From contig OV050033.1 of the NCBI GenBank assembly GCA_920105625.2, positions 5,436,001-5,500,000 on the forward strand: a DNA stretch of 64,000 bases. Direction: 5' to 3'. A program made the position numbers and the translations under genes. This DNA comes from Clusia tigrina (lineage: Eukaryota; Arthropoda; Insecta; Diptera; Clusiidae). How positions within the stretch are numbered: position 1 is the first letter of the stretch; every line of letters begins with the position of its first letter. Of the stretch, positions 46,151 to 58,800 are shown piece after piece. The notes under the pieces are model-generated. The model saw nothing but the letters and a program-made list of their open reading frames with translations, was not told where the DNA came from and did not search any database.

Positions 46151-46772
46151 CCAAGGTCCTCCTATGTCCCATTCATCACAGTTTGAGATAATAATCTCAA
46201 AATTAACATCAAACTGTTGTTTTGGGATCATATAATCCGTTATTGAGCAGATTTTTTCTAGCAGCACATTTTTTCACGAATGTATGTAGTGGGGATAATC
46301 CTATTATGGCTTCAATAGCAGCGATTGGGCAGTTTCTCATTCCGGTCCATAATATTCTATACGAACCAAATACTATAAGGGACACACCTACCTCTCATAT
46401 AAGCAACTGTCGATACCTCATTTGACCATATCACATATCATCAGGCGATAGTGTCCTGTGATTTGTGATGTAGTGTCGTGGTATGCGACACCAGGAAATT
46501 TCGGTGATTATAGATAAATTTACTTCTCAAATACAGTTAATCGCACAAGCTTAACTTGCCCTATTATTGTTTTTTTAGGTTCTAGGGAAACACTAAAAAC
46601 AAGGCAAGCAACCGTGGTTTCAAAGTTCTGTAAATGGAGAATTATACTCGAGTGCAGCGAGAACTTTGAATATATGAAATCAAACCATTTGAAGATTGCT
46701 CGGCAGAACCAAGTAAGGATATCGTAGCGGTTCGTAGTTTCAGGAGGATGACTCATATCGCCCTGGCAAATA
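46151..46772. other. Non-coding, no gene recognised
   Basis: No domain, repeat or exon recognised on either strand. Confidence 0.4.
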
Positions 46773-46935
46773 TTATTATTATTATATCTTACAACATAAT
46801 TAATTATGACTGCAAGGAGTTGTACTAGCTACTGAGGCTTGCCACTCGAGAGGAAAGAAGCATTTCAGAGACCAAGCCTGAGGCAGGATTTGAATTTAAC
46901 GACCTTCTCAGTGTGAGTCTAGCGCCCTCACCAAT
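46773..46935 (-). mobile_element. tRNA-derived SINE
   Basis: Begins with ATTATTATTATTATATCTTACAACATAATTAATTATGA on the plus strand (the tail in reverse) and ends GTGAGTCTAGCGCCCTCACCA. The B-box region GGCAGGATTTGAATTTAAC is one or two changes from consensus. Confidence 0.75.
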
Positions 46936-49528
46936 ATTCTCACCCAGTATTGGAAGAATCTACTGAACAAGGCAGTTAGATTATAGTTTCTGGAATGGAA
47001 AATTTACTCGTTTCATCTCCTTTAACAGCTGCTTAACAAATGCTCAGTTCTCAGTCGTCAACCAAAGGTAAATTTCCTGAAAAGCAGAAATATGAAAAAG
47101 TATAAAAAAAAGAAATGTCAGAAATTCATGAAAACATTGTTTCGTTTGTGGCAGCTTCACGTTTGCTCACTTTGTGCTGCACTCTATATGCAAACAGCAT
47201 TTGCTGCATGCTTAAATTTAAAGACGGCGAGTGGAACGGATTTGCCATGCTTTAAAAATCAGCTGCAAAGTGGCGCACGGCGCAGCAAGCGGCATCGCAA
47301 TTGGCTGAGCATCGAATGCGGTTGACCTACTGACGAAATTTTCGACTGAACCAGAATTCAGATGTTCACTGAAACCATTTGCGGGCACAAAGAAAAACAT
47401 AATTTTTATGGATTTGGAAGTCATTTGACATACTCAGAGGAGGCCATCGGCGCAAGTAGCTTAGCAATGAAATCTAAAACTAAGTGCGCTTAGTTGAAAA
47501 TATTTTGGAAATGCTCAGCAGCAGACCTTCAAATTCCGAACCTTCAAATTCGAGAATGGTTTTTAATTTATTATTTATTGATATATTTTTTGTTCTGTTT
47601 TTGTTTTTGTTTTTTTCCGTCAACACTTCATTGTTACTTTGAGATTTATTGTTTGTTTTGCCATAAATGCCTGGCCATAAATTTTATTGCCAATACACCT
47701 TCAGGGTCACTTAAATTACATCAACTCCACAAGCATCCGCACTGCACTTCCAGTCAGAAACAACACCAACAACAACAACAAAAAATGAAACAATGCAAAT
47801 CACATAAAAAAGCCAACATAAAACAATGCAAAGTTTTGGTGGAAATGCGCGCTAAGCGTATAAATTTTCTAAGGGGCCAAATGGTTCCTCGCGCTGGTTC
47901 ATTGTCGTTATTGTTGAAATTGTTTGGCTGCGCTTGCATTTTGCTGGAAAATGTGCCAAAATCTTGGGTCGAATGCATAAATTCATTGGCTTGAAAGTAA
48001 AAACTTGGACTGAAAATGAAAATGTGTGTTCCAGCACTCCCTCCGCCATAACTTGTTTGTGGTGTGGGAATCAATTTTATGGTAAATGCATTGTGGCACA
48101 GACATTTATGAATGAGTATCTCTGCGTAGTCGTTCGCTAAATTGCTTGATTGGGAGTGTGTTCTTGCGCAATGAAACAGGTGCCCACACGGATGCTTCGT
48201 TCAGTTACACCAGAGCTTCTTTGACAGGTGTGGAGCTGAAGCATTTTGCCATCCGATGAAGAGGATCTGGCCAATCGTCGAGATGTAAGGCATAGAAAAG
48301 TATTCTTGGATTGTTTTTGTAATGGAATATAAGGAAACAATTGTTCTACTGGACAAAGAGACTTCACCTCATTATCAAATGTTCACAATAAAGACGACAA
48401 AGCCATCATTAAATTGAATTTGTGATCCAATAAATCGAATGTTCCGCATGCTTTGCGGCCTAAAGAGCCGACTGGCCGATTGGCCGACTGGACATGCGGC
48501 TATAATCACATAATATCTGTTGCAATTGCAGTTGAACAACTTAGCTTGGTAAATATGCGAATAAATACAGGACGCCGGACTAAAAACCTCATTAAACTTG
48601 ACTTGCAAGGACGCGCTAGGTTTGCTTCTCAATTGTTTATGTCCTACACACGACAATTTTATTTGTTTATATAGCCAAATGTGATGATATATGATATACG
48701 CCATGTGATTTGTTGACAAAATAGTTTGCCGTACCGTCCCAATTTTGATGGTAAATTTGTGTACACCCCAGTCATGGTTAAATGTTCATACCAACTCAGT
48801 AAAACCGTGTCCCCATTGGCTTGGTTATAACCATTTGTCTAATTTGCATAGTATGACGAAACATATATATATCAATATACAGGAGTAAACATGAATATTA
48901 GATGCACTTAATTTGCATATAGAACATATGATATGTCCAGCTGTTTATATTCTCTTCGCGGTAATGCCATAAGCCTTAAGGTTCGGATATTCCAGGTGCA
49001 TATCCGGTAATCACTGTCCTTTGGGTGTTCGCGGGATCATCAACATTTGGAGTGTTCCGTATCCGAGGCTTCATATTTTCCTTCACTGGAATTATTTTTA
49101 ATATGATGAGTTCCAAACACAACTCAAAACCGTTCTTTCCAAGTCACGAACAACCTGCTACACACATTAGATAGCTCGGGTGTCACATTACTATCCAGGG
49201 GGCTCCACGAGGAGGCTATGTGGCGACATGAGATGGAGGAGCGCAAGGATAGGATATGGTCTCACCCGCTCGCGAGAATGTCACAGACCTTGCCTTGTGC
49301 CCTACACCCCCATACCCTCCCATAAGATTTAGTCTTAATATAATACAGATGTTGTCTCTTTATCTCTCTCTCTTTCTGATGCTAAGGATAGTCTCTTTCT
49401 CTCTCCTTCTTTGTGTCATGCTAAGGATATCTCATTGGCATTAATATCCTGTTGTTCAGAATAGTCCAGTAGGAGAGTGTAGTGTATTCATAAAGTGTGC
49501 AGTTCTCCTATAAGAGGCAACATAGAAA
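46936..49528. other. Non-coding, no gene recognised
   Basis: 47.1-48.1 kb is a unique-looking island with frames up to 166 codons (47494-47994 plus) that lack domains and splice context. 48.2-49.5 kb shows nothing recognisable apart from CT-rich stretches at 49.35-49.42 kb. Confidence 0.4.
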
Positions 49529-50851
49529 GAAAAAGAGCTCAGTAGTGATTTGACAGTAGCAACAAGTAAGTAGGAGATATGTAGAAGTAGCAGTGAGACA
49601 GAGAAAAGCAGCTCAGTAGTGATTTGACAGTAGCAACAAGTAAGTAGGAGATATGTAGAAGTAGAAGTGAGGCAGACAAAAACAGCTCAGTAGTGATTTG
49701 ACAGTAGCAACAATTAAGTAGGAGATATGTAGATGTAAAAGTGAGACAGAGAAAAGCAGCTCAGTAGTGATTTGACAGTAGCAGCAAGTAAGTAGGATAT
49801 ATGTAGAAGTAGAAGTGAGGCAGACAAAAACAGCTCAGTAGTGATTTGACAGCAGCAACAAGTAAGTAGGAGATATGTAGAAGTAGAAGTGAGGCAGACA
49901 AAAACAGCTCAGTAGTGATTTGACAGTAGCAACAAGTAAGTAGGAGATATGTAGAAGTAGCAGTGAGACAGAGAAAAGCAGCTCAGTAGTGATTTGACAG
50001 TAGCAACAAGTAAGTAGGAGATATGTAGAAGTAGAAGTGAGGCAGACAAAAACAGCTCAGTAGTGATTTGACAGTAGCAACAATTAAGTAGGAGATATGT
50101 AGATGTAAAAGTGAGACAGAGAAAAGCAGCTCAGTAGTGATTTGACAGTAGCAGCAAGTAAGTAGGATATATGTAGAAGTAGAAGTGAGGCAGACAAAAA
50201 CAGCTCAGTAGTGATTTGACAGCAGCAACAAGTAAGTAGGAGATATGTAGAAGTAGAAGTGAGGCAGACAAAAACAGCTCAGTAGTGATTTGACAGCAGC
50301 AACAAGTAAGTAGGAGATATGTAGAAGTAGAAGTGAGGCAGACAAAAACAGCTCAGTAGTGATTTGACAGTAGCAACAATTAAGTAGGAGATATGTAGAT
50401 GTAAAAGTGAGACAGAGAAAAGCAGCTCAGTAGTGATTTGACAGTAGCAGCAAGTAAGTAGGATATATGTAGAAGTAGAAGTGAGACAGAGAAAAACAAC
50501 TCAGTAGTGATTTGACAGTAGCAACAAGTAAGTAGGAGATATTTAGAAGTAGAAGTGAGGCAGACAAAAGCAGCTCAGTAGTGATTTGACAGCAGCAACA
50601 AGTAAGTAGGAGATATGTAGAAGTAGAAGTGAGACAGAGAAAAACAGCTCAGTAGTGATTTGACAGCAGCAACAAGTAAGTAGGAGTAGAAGTAGAAGTG
50701 AGACAGAGAAAAACAGCTCAGTAGTGATTTGACAGTAGCAGCAAGTAAGTAGGTGATATGTAGAAGTAGCAGTGAGACAGAGAAAAGCAGCTCAGTAGTG
50801 ATTTGACAGTAGCAACAAGTAAGTAGGAGATATGTAGAAGTAGAAGTGAGA
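49529..50851. repeat. 74-bp minisatellite, ~18 units, five-unit higher-order repeat
   Basis: Units start with AGCTCAGTAGTGATTTGACA at 49536, 49610, 49684, 49758, 49832, 49906 and so on. Unit variants run A-B-C-D-E at 49536-49905 and again, apparently identical by eye, at 49906-50275, a 370-bp higher-order period. The 3' third is more irregular, with one unit about 5 bp short near 50665. The minus-strand frame 50575-50922 is just a translation of the repeat. Confidence 0.95.
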
Positions 50852-53027
50852 CTTTTTGCACTATTGCATTGAAATAAACTTGTCAATTGTTTCTTAAGTG
50901 AGTTGCTTTTATGTGAAACCACTTTTATTAATGTTCAATTACAATTATTTAATTTACTGCTGCTAAAAACTCTTGTAATTAGTTTACTATCTATAATTAA
51001 ATTATAATTTCTCTTAAAAGATAATTATCACTCAACTGTTGTTGAGGCTGACTTGAGAGATTCCATTGATCTTAACATTCAGCGAATAAAAATTTCATTG
51101 CAATATGTTCGATGATGGATATGGCACTCTTAATTGGAGAATGACGTTAAATATTTTCTTTCTTTTTCAGCACAGAGCACTGGACTAGGATTTATGAAGG
51201 CTGAAGTAAGAAAAGCAGCCACACATACGGGTACAAATTTTATTGGCTTTCACTAACATGCAGTTCGAAGTGCATTTGTGGATTTTTCATGGTTCTGTGT
51301 TTCAGTTTGTGTTGGAACTCAGCCTCTTTTCTGGTGTTTACTGCAACGTTTCCAATTGGGATAAGCAAATGCTGCTAAACAAACACGGCGGCAGCTGGAT
51401 TGCTACGGTGTACTCGAATGTTGGGCAGAATGCTGTGTTGTGTGCTCAGCGTTAATTGTGTCTAATGTACCTTAGCATAACACAAAGACGAGACGCTAAT
51501 ATGCTGAAACTATTGTTTGCTTTGATACTGAAATTTGTTTGTCGTTAACATTTACATGCTGAGAAGGCAGCAGCATCCAAACGCAGAGCCTGCAGCGGGA
51601 GAGAGCTACTGTTTCGAATAAGATAGATAGATACCGATGGATGGATGGTTGGATGGATGGATCTCTGTATCAAAGACCACCGGCCGTGTGCCAGCGTGGA
51701 TATGCGAGTACGATTTTGTAGGCAGTTTTAACAGGAAATGTTGCTTTTAACTGCTTCTTGCATTGCGCAAACATTTCAAATTCAAGCCAGAGACTTGCAG
51801 ACAGACGCCGCCGTTAATTAGAGTTCGAAATGAAACGGCAAACGGTTTATTAGCTTTTTAGTCCTTCATGCGAGTGAGTGTGTAGCTGTCTAATCTATAT
51901 TTCCGAAATATTAATCTTTAACTCACGGAGCCGACAAACGCAACTGCAACCGGTTTTATGTTCGTGGGCATGGCTGTTGTGTGTGCAGCTTAGCGCACTG
52001 ATAATAAAATCATTTTATGACTTTTTGCTTGCTCATCATGCCAAGTTTAATGGGATTCGCTGTCAGTTCGTCAATGTGCAACGCAAATGCAGCACCGCCA
52101 CACACCTGACGCCAGCACACTAGCACGACCATACTCGCAAGCGCATGCGCATCCTTGTAATTTGCGCTCGTTTGGCCTACCCATGATTCTAGGAACCGCA
52201 ACCAACGGGCGGGGTGTTACTCTGCGAGAAAAATGTGTGAAACTGGGTCCGTACACACATCGCGGACGGCAACCGGTCGTCAGCAGAGCGTTCCGTACAC
52301 CTCCCCACGTAGCAGTGCTTTGCCACACAAACGGCGGAGTGGTGCCAGTGATGTGCGTACACATTATCACCCCATTGAAAAGCCGTAAAACGAAAATGCA
52401 AAAAATTGCTGAGCGGGGAGCTCAAATAACGAGAAGCATATTTATTTATCCCCACTGATTGGATTGGATTGGTTTGCTTCGGTATTTGTGGTCTATTTCA
52501 AGGTCTGGTGGGACTGTTAACACATGCCGAGGGTATTTAGGACATTTGCTGTATTTATATTGCTCTGAATTTGCTCTGATTTCTGAAAGAACAAAATGTT
52601 TATGAGCTTCTGGGTGTATAAGTACATGGGCAGCAAGCAAAAATTTCACATCTGGACAGATAAATGCAAGAGTTTAAGATTCGGTGATACGCGATTCAAG
52701 CCATGTTGAAGAAGCCACCGAGAGGAGTTACTTGAATTGCTGTATACTAGTACACATGTCTGTATGTCACATTTTCATATAACGAAGTCACATACTTATA
52801 TAGCAAAACAGTAGAGCTCAGCATGTGACCACAATGTGACTGATTTCTTCTTTCGTTTTCGTCTGCCTTAGTTTAGTTCTTTGTGGGGATGATGCCAACC
52901 TGGAACTCTGGAAACATGGAGCAATGCAATTTTTTAAGCTGCCATGTTATGGGAAGTAATGGCACATCAGAAGTTTCGAAAAGAAGCTTCATACACCGAG
53001 ATTGAAACTGCATCATTCTTGTGATGG
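50852..53027. other. Non-coding; unique island at 51.5-52.4 kb
   Basis: Contains GATA/GATG microsatellite sequence at 51620-51665 and a GC-richer island at 51.9-52.4 kb with overlapping frames on both strands and no domains. A possible 35-nt exon at 51171-51205 is discussed under findings. Confidence 0.4.
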
Positions 53028-53130
53028 TTTTTTTTTTATCGAGGAGGAAAGCTTTAAGCCAATTAGTCAGTGTGGGACATCAACCCTCTAAAACCTCCTC
53101 ACTGTCGTGGCGGGCAACCCTCCCGGGACC
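53028..53130 (-). mobile_element. Poly(A)-tailed retroposon fragment
   Basis: A T10 run followed by ATCGAGGAGGAAAGC, then GTGTGGGACATCAACCCTCTAAAACC. On the minus strand this is a fragment ending in poly(A); it shares GGTTTTAG..GGGTT..(G/C)CCCACAC with 59239-59400 and 59969-60086. Confidence 0.6.
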
Positions 53131-53553
53131 GCATATGTGAGTACGTCGGTAGGCCGTCATGAGTATTATTGCTCAATCGTCTGTAATCGTCAGTCTAAAT
53201 CAAGTCCGCTACTGGTTGTCGCCTTGTGATGCTTTGAACCATGCTATATGTTAAATGTACTCCCTTCAAGGATAATTGTTAAGCTTCCCTATTATGGAGT
53301 CACTCAACGAAAGCAAAAACTGATTACAATTATATATTTTCATTTGAAATTAAATGGAAAGCTTTGCTTTTACATGACAAAACACTTAAGAGAAACCGCA
53401 AATGCGTGATGGAAAATGCCTCTGGAGTGGCGTAATTGTGTCTTCCGGTAGTTGAACGCTTTCGAGCAATGCAGTGGGATAAACAAATTTTACTGTGAAC
53501 ATAAATAAAACTTAATTGGCTGCGTATGTTTAAGCCGAAAGAGGTCAAAATAT

Positions 53554-53554
53554 G

Positions 53555-53586
<32 letters not shown>
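53554..53586. repeat. (AAC)n microsatellite
   Basis: About eleven AAC/CAA triplets. Confidence 0.9.
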
Positions 53587-53588
<2 letters not shown>

Positions 53589-53599
53589 ACGATGACGAC

Positions 53600-54576
53600 C
53601 AGCAGTAAATTATCTGCAAATCTATGAATTGCTACGAATTGCCACGAATTAACAGGTAATTCGCAAAAATTGCTGTTGCAGCAACAATCGCAAAGAGCGC
53701 TCCGGTGCTGGTAATAAGCACTTTGCGTGCCGCTGTCATTGCTGATCGCACTTAATGTGGCGCAATGTTGCACAATACGCGCACACCAAACCAATTCAAT
53801 TTTCAATTCCCACACGCGTTCATTATCAGCTGCGTTGTGTGCACACCGAACGGCAAATGCACATGGGCATGCGCATGCGCAACCGCAATTGCCATTCCGC
53901 CAGCAGTCCGCTGCCGCATAATTCATTTTACATTTTGTTCATTTCATAATACCAATTAAGAGATTTTCCCAAAAAGAGAAAAACATCGACACGGCGAGCC
54001 TGCCAGCCGGCAAACAGACAACGGAACACTGAACACACTGAATAGTGAACTCTGCAAACCCGCACCTTGCAGCAGCCAGCCGGCTAAGTGAGTAGCAAGT
54101 GCAGCCTAAGTGCCGCATCGTTGGTTCGGTCGATTGCCGCTGCTGGGCGCCGCCACCTCTTATGCCGCAGCCACAATCACAGCCAAAGCCACAGCCACGG
54201 CAAATGTGACAATTTTCCAGACGCGTTGTGTTGTGGATGCTCGCTTGCCAGCAGTTGGAGAAACTGGCGAACTGGCCATCGGCACTGCTGTCCATGCGCT
54301 CATTAGCAATAATCGCTCAGTCGGTGTTGAGTGTTGGACGTTGATTTGATTGAAATGCCTAAAATGTTCGGGACACATTGTGTTAGTTGAAGAGAAGACA
54401 TACTTATATGAAATACACCTACTAAAAGGAGCACATAACTTCCTCCAATTGGAGTTAGAAGTCCGGTTTAATGATGCTCTCCACACATTCTCATACGAAG
54501 TGTGTTTGAACGAAATTCGGAGCAGAGTATTGGTCAGCCACGGAGGATATTCTTCTCTAGAACTTAGATATTTCCA
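53600..54576. other. Less AT-rich island, no gene recognised
   Basis: Frames exist on both strands (up to 198 codons at 53330-53926 minus), several overlapping on all frames, which is what a stop-poor GC-richer stretch gives. No domain or convincing splice sites. Confidence 0.4.
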
Positions 54577-54831
54577 GCATCTCTTCTCTACATGTCCAGC
54601 TTTTGCTAGAAATAGGGAACATTTACTAGGATCCCACTTCTTAACAAGTATAGATGATCTATACCAGTCAGGTGTCAACAGCCTTCTTCGCTTTATAAAA
54701 GGCTCAGGTTCGTTCAATCTGGGGGGGGGAAGCGTAGCCTTGCCTCGCATGCGCGGCTCACAACGGACCCAACTGGTGATCTAAGTGGCATCACTAGTTA
54801 AGTGGTGATGCGGCTGCCCAACCTACCTACC
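54577..54831 (+). mobile_element. 5'-truncated LINE, 12-bp imperfect TSD
   Basis: 255 bp between TAGATATTTCCA (54565-54576) and TAGATACTTCCA (54832-54843). It reads HLFSTCPAFARNREHLLG, then SLLRFIKGSGSF, the end of an R1/LOA-like ORF2, followed by a 3' UTR ending CCCAACCTACCTACC. A G8 run near 54720 sits where the coding part ends. Confidence 0.8.
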
Positions 54832-54843
54832 TAGATACTTCCA

Positions 54844-55496
54844 CTAATTGGCTGAAGAGAATCTTCAACTGCTTTAGAGGCGGGAGATGTAAAACACTCT
54901 CTCAACTGTGTCATACCGTAAGAAGGAGTCCAAAATTTTGCGTGAATTGTGCACCTCAGAATTCCTTATTGGCCTTCTGGGAATTTGTATAAACAAAGTT
55001 TTTACACCATTGCTTGTTAGACTCTAGCAAAAGAAACCAGTCTGTGAAAGATCCTGACAAACGCTGCATAGTATATTTTATATGTGAAAAGTCCTGACAA
55101 ACGTGAAACAATAAGTTCAGACTGCTCTTAAGCACTCTTCAAGCAATTTAACACGCCCTATAAATACAATTAGCATATGAGCAGCAGGAACTTCTTCAAA
55201 GCCAACAAAGTGAGAGTAGATCTCTGCGCTCTTCTGGGAAACTATAGAGTAGCTGCACTTAGAAATGTGCAGGGTTTTTCATAAAGTAGAAATTATCATC
55301 TTTGAATTGTTGAAATTCATTATCTTTGAAATCAAATGAGTTTTATATCAGGGTTCGTTTGATTCTTTATTTTCTATGGAAACATATTCTATGAAAATTG
55401 GTGCGGAAGATGACTCCACACCAAGCAAGCGAGAGATTCAAGTTTCAACGGTTTGTTAGGATAAATGAGGGTGAATGCTTGGTCCATGACCAACCT
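54844..55496. other. Non-coding, no gene recognised
   Basis: Nothing recognisable. Confidence 0.4.
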
Positions 55497-55800
55497 TATG
55501 ATATTCTTCTTCTTCTATCCGTATGATATTCTCCTTCTAACCGTAAGATAGTCTTCTTTTAACCGTATGGTATTCTTCTTCTAATCGTATGATATGCTTC
55601 TTCTAACCGTATGATATTCTTCTTCTAAACGTATGATATTCTTCTTCTAACCGTATGATAATCTTCTTCTAACCGTATGATATTATTCTTCTAACCGTAT
55701 GATATTCTTCTTCTAACCGTATGATATTCTTCTTCTATCCGTATGATAATCTTCTTCGTAACGTATGATATTCTTCTTCTAACCGTATGTAATTATTCTT
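55497..55800. repeat. ~22-bp minisatellite, ~13 copies
   Basis: The unit CCGTATGATATTCTTCTTCTAA repeats with substitutions and small length changes. Confidence 0.9.
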
Positions 55801-58800
55801 GAGTTCAGCAACTGTTCTTCAGCATATTAACATAACTTCCCAAGGTGAAGTCGAGTCCACTTTATGGTGGAGAGTTGACATCGCTATTGCCTAAATTTAT
55901 GGCCTCACTGAACTTTTTGGTCAATATTTGGATTGCTTGGCATGCTGTATACATGGGGCGTTATGCCGTCTTTTTGAAAGTTTGGGGTGAACCAGATTTT
56001 GTGTGGATGTATGAAGGCATAAGTATTTGTGAACATCCCCCTGGTGGAAGCCTGCGAAAACTGTAGATTTTATGAGCCTCAGCAATTTGAGAGATTTTGG
56101 ACACACACTTTTGCCAACGTCGGCGGCGATTCCGTTTAACAGAGCCTGTGAATCGACTGTGTTCTATTTGTGGAATATGTACCAAGCTTCGCTATAAGAT
56201 TTAGTGGAAATATTTCAAAGAATAATTCGAAGTTTTGTTGCCTCTATTGGGAAAACTCAATAGTATTCCATAAACCCAATTTGTCGGCAATGCCGAAAGT
56301 AAGACCCCTCCAATAATGGGACTAGAACTCAATCTCCAATGATGAACCTGGCAAACTCTTTAACTATCTGCAGCAGCATTGTAGAGGAACTCTCTTTATC
56401 TCTTTAGTAGGATGACGTTTATAGGCAATAAAAAAGAAGCTCATCGAACCTTCGACTGCCCTTTCTCCATAAAACTACCATACGACTAAATTGCTTATGA
56501 ATTTTTATTTTCGCAATATGCGAACAAATGCGATTCTTCGTGCATAAAACTAATTTCTGTACTTAAAATGGAATTAAAGATATGCTGAATTACCCGTACT
56601 TGAGGCAGGTGTCTCTCACTTGTTATTTATGTCCGATAATCAAAAAGCGTTGAGACGTTGAGGAATTAATTCAACTACTCGTGAGTGCGGTTTAAAAGGC
56701 ATTTAATTATAATTCAATTTCACAGCAACCAAGAAGATGCTTAATTGGTTTTGGGATGAGTGATTTTTGATAGAGATTGAGTAATCGGATTTACCGGAAA
56801 AATCACCCTATGACGCTATTAGAAGTACACTGAGCAATTATGTTCAATTTAATATACCTGTGTTTGCAGCTGGTACCGAAACCCCAATCTAACTTAAACT
56901 TCCACTCCTGCACTACTGCAACTACGTCAGCTGGTACCCAGTTACCCTGCTACCCAACGGAGGGTTCAAAAGTCACTACCATCCGCATTCAAAAGTCACT
57001 ACCATTTATGACGCTACCAATGAAGGCATTCGGCCAGTTCGATATGTTGCCCATAGGAAGAGCAGGAGAACTGCAGCAAATCTTCAGCTACGAAATCAAT
57101 TTAAAACAGCAACAAAAACAATCAACAATTAACGTTTTGTAATTGAAACTATAAAGAACAAAATGAGCGGAAAAAATCCGCTTCAGCATTACGCGTTGCA
57201 AAAGGAATGCTGCAATTGTTGAACGAATGCAATCAGGTGCCATATTTTGGGCTCGCGTGTCAACAACCACGGAGACAGCAAGTGCAATCATAATGAGCAG
57301 AAGCAGCAGCAGCAACAACAACATACAAGCACATAATGAAGCTACGTGCATGGACCCTGAGTTAAATATGAGCTTTACTTTTGAACATCGATTTGGCCAG
57401 TGGCGCTGATTGTTCTCCAGTTATTAACCGTTTCCGTTCTAAATTGGTTTCAATGATTTGAAATTTTTTCCCTTTGCAATATTTCCGCTGCTAATTGCCT
57501 TGTGCGGCGAGTTGAAATTCGTCATAGTACACACACAGGCTTACGCTAAATAGGCTTTGTGCATTGAACCTTTTAATCTCTGCCATTTCATGGTAAATTT
57601 TACAAGTTAAAAGCAACGAAGTCAGTCAGAGTAGTCAGACAGCAACCACACTAAAGTCAGGCGATTGAGTACTTTGCGCGTCTTAGTGATAAAAATTGAA
57701 AATCAATTTCGTTGCTCCGCCACTACCACCGCTGGCAGGCTCCATTCCCAGCTTGGCCACTAATCATCGTTCACACACACTGTTTAAATGCTTAAATGCA
57801 AAATCGCAAAATGTGTTTTGCTTAATTAACGACATTCGCAAAGACAATCAAAATCTTTGCTTCTTCGCCTGGACTGCTGCGCCTTAGACAGGGGTTACAT
57901 GAGCAAGCCTATGAGTAACCCTAGCCAGATACAGCCACATGAATAAAAGGTTCCAGGACCATTGTAACTGAGTCAGAGTAAACATTTCTTTGTTTCTGTG
58001 TTACAGTTGTGAAACGATACCAGCAAAACCTGATGTTGCAAGTGTAACATCCGCCTGACTTGTCGTGCTGCCGTTGGTCTTCCTTCTGTTCCTTGCTGTG
58101 TTAGTCTCGATTCTCTCCACTCTTGTTGTTGTTGTTCTACACGGCTACATGGAAGCTCAGCACCTTACAACTTTCGCACTCAGCGGAGTAGTCAACACAG
58201 TCCGCGCAGTCAGTCATTCAAAACGAATCGCAACGAATTGTATCGTATCGCATCGATTTTTTCCTTTAATTAATAACTCGCTGCTGAAATCTGAAAACGG
58301 CGATCGATGTGGTTGCGGATATGGATACGAGCGGAGCGATGATGTTGGATTGATGTTGAAAGTGGTAGTAACCCCGCCACAAGCCGGCCAACCAAGCTCT
58401 TCACTTCCTTTTGTGTGCTCAACAGTTGAGGCACTTAAACGTCATAAAGTGATTAGATTCTGCTATTAGCATTTATTTAAGAAATAGAATCAGTCCAGTT
58501 TTATGGTAGAATGGCACCCTACACTCAGATGGTGAGGGTACTCTATTCGAAGTTATATCGATTTACATATATACAGAGCTCACAAATCTGAGAAGAGGAT
58601 TTTAGTGGTCATGTAGTCAGTCAGTAGAGGAACAAATAAACCAACATTTTTTGTGGGCCGATATGCAAAATTGACATGAAATCAAATCTCAATATGTTGA
58701 AGTCATAAACGTATGAGAGCATCTTCAGATAGACTCTTTGGTTTTACTGTTAAGCACTATGTTGTTCTTAAGATTTATCACTTACACTGCTCCGAAAATA

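Noticed and set aside
49529..50851. CRISPR array
   Set aside because: Repeats are contiguous with no unique spacers, and the genome is eukaryotic.
50575..50922. 115-codon minus-strand frame with hydrophobic repeats
   Set aside because: It is a translation of the 74-bp minisatellite; the unit is not a multiple of three, so the apparent protein repeat is not maintained.
53330..53926. 198-codon minus-strand frame
   Set aside because: No domain, contains the translated (AAC)n microsatellite, and overlaps several plus-strand frames; typical of a stop-poor stretch.
54160..54750. 196-codon minus-strand frame
   Set aside because: Its 5' part is antisense to the plus-strand LINE fragment at 54577-54831; the rest has no domain.
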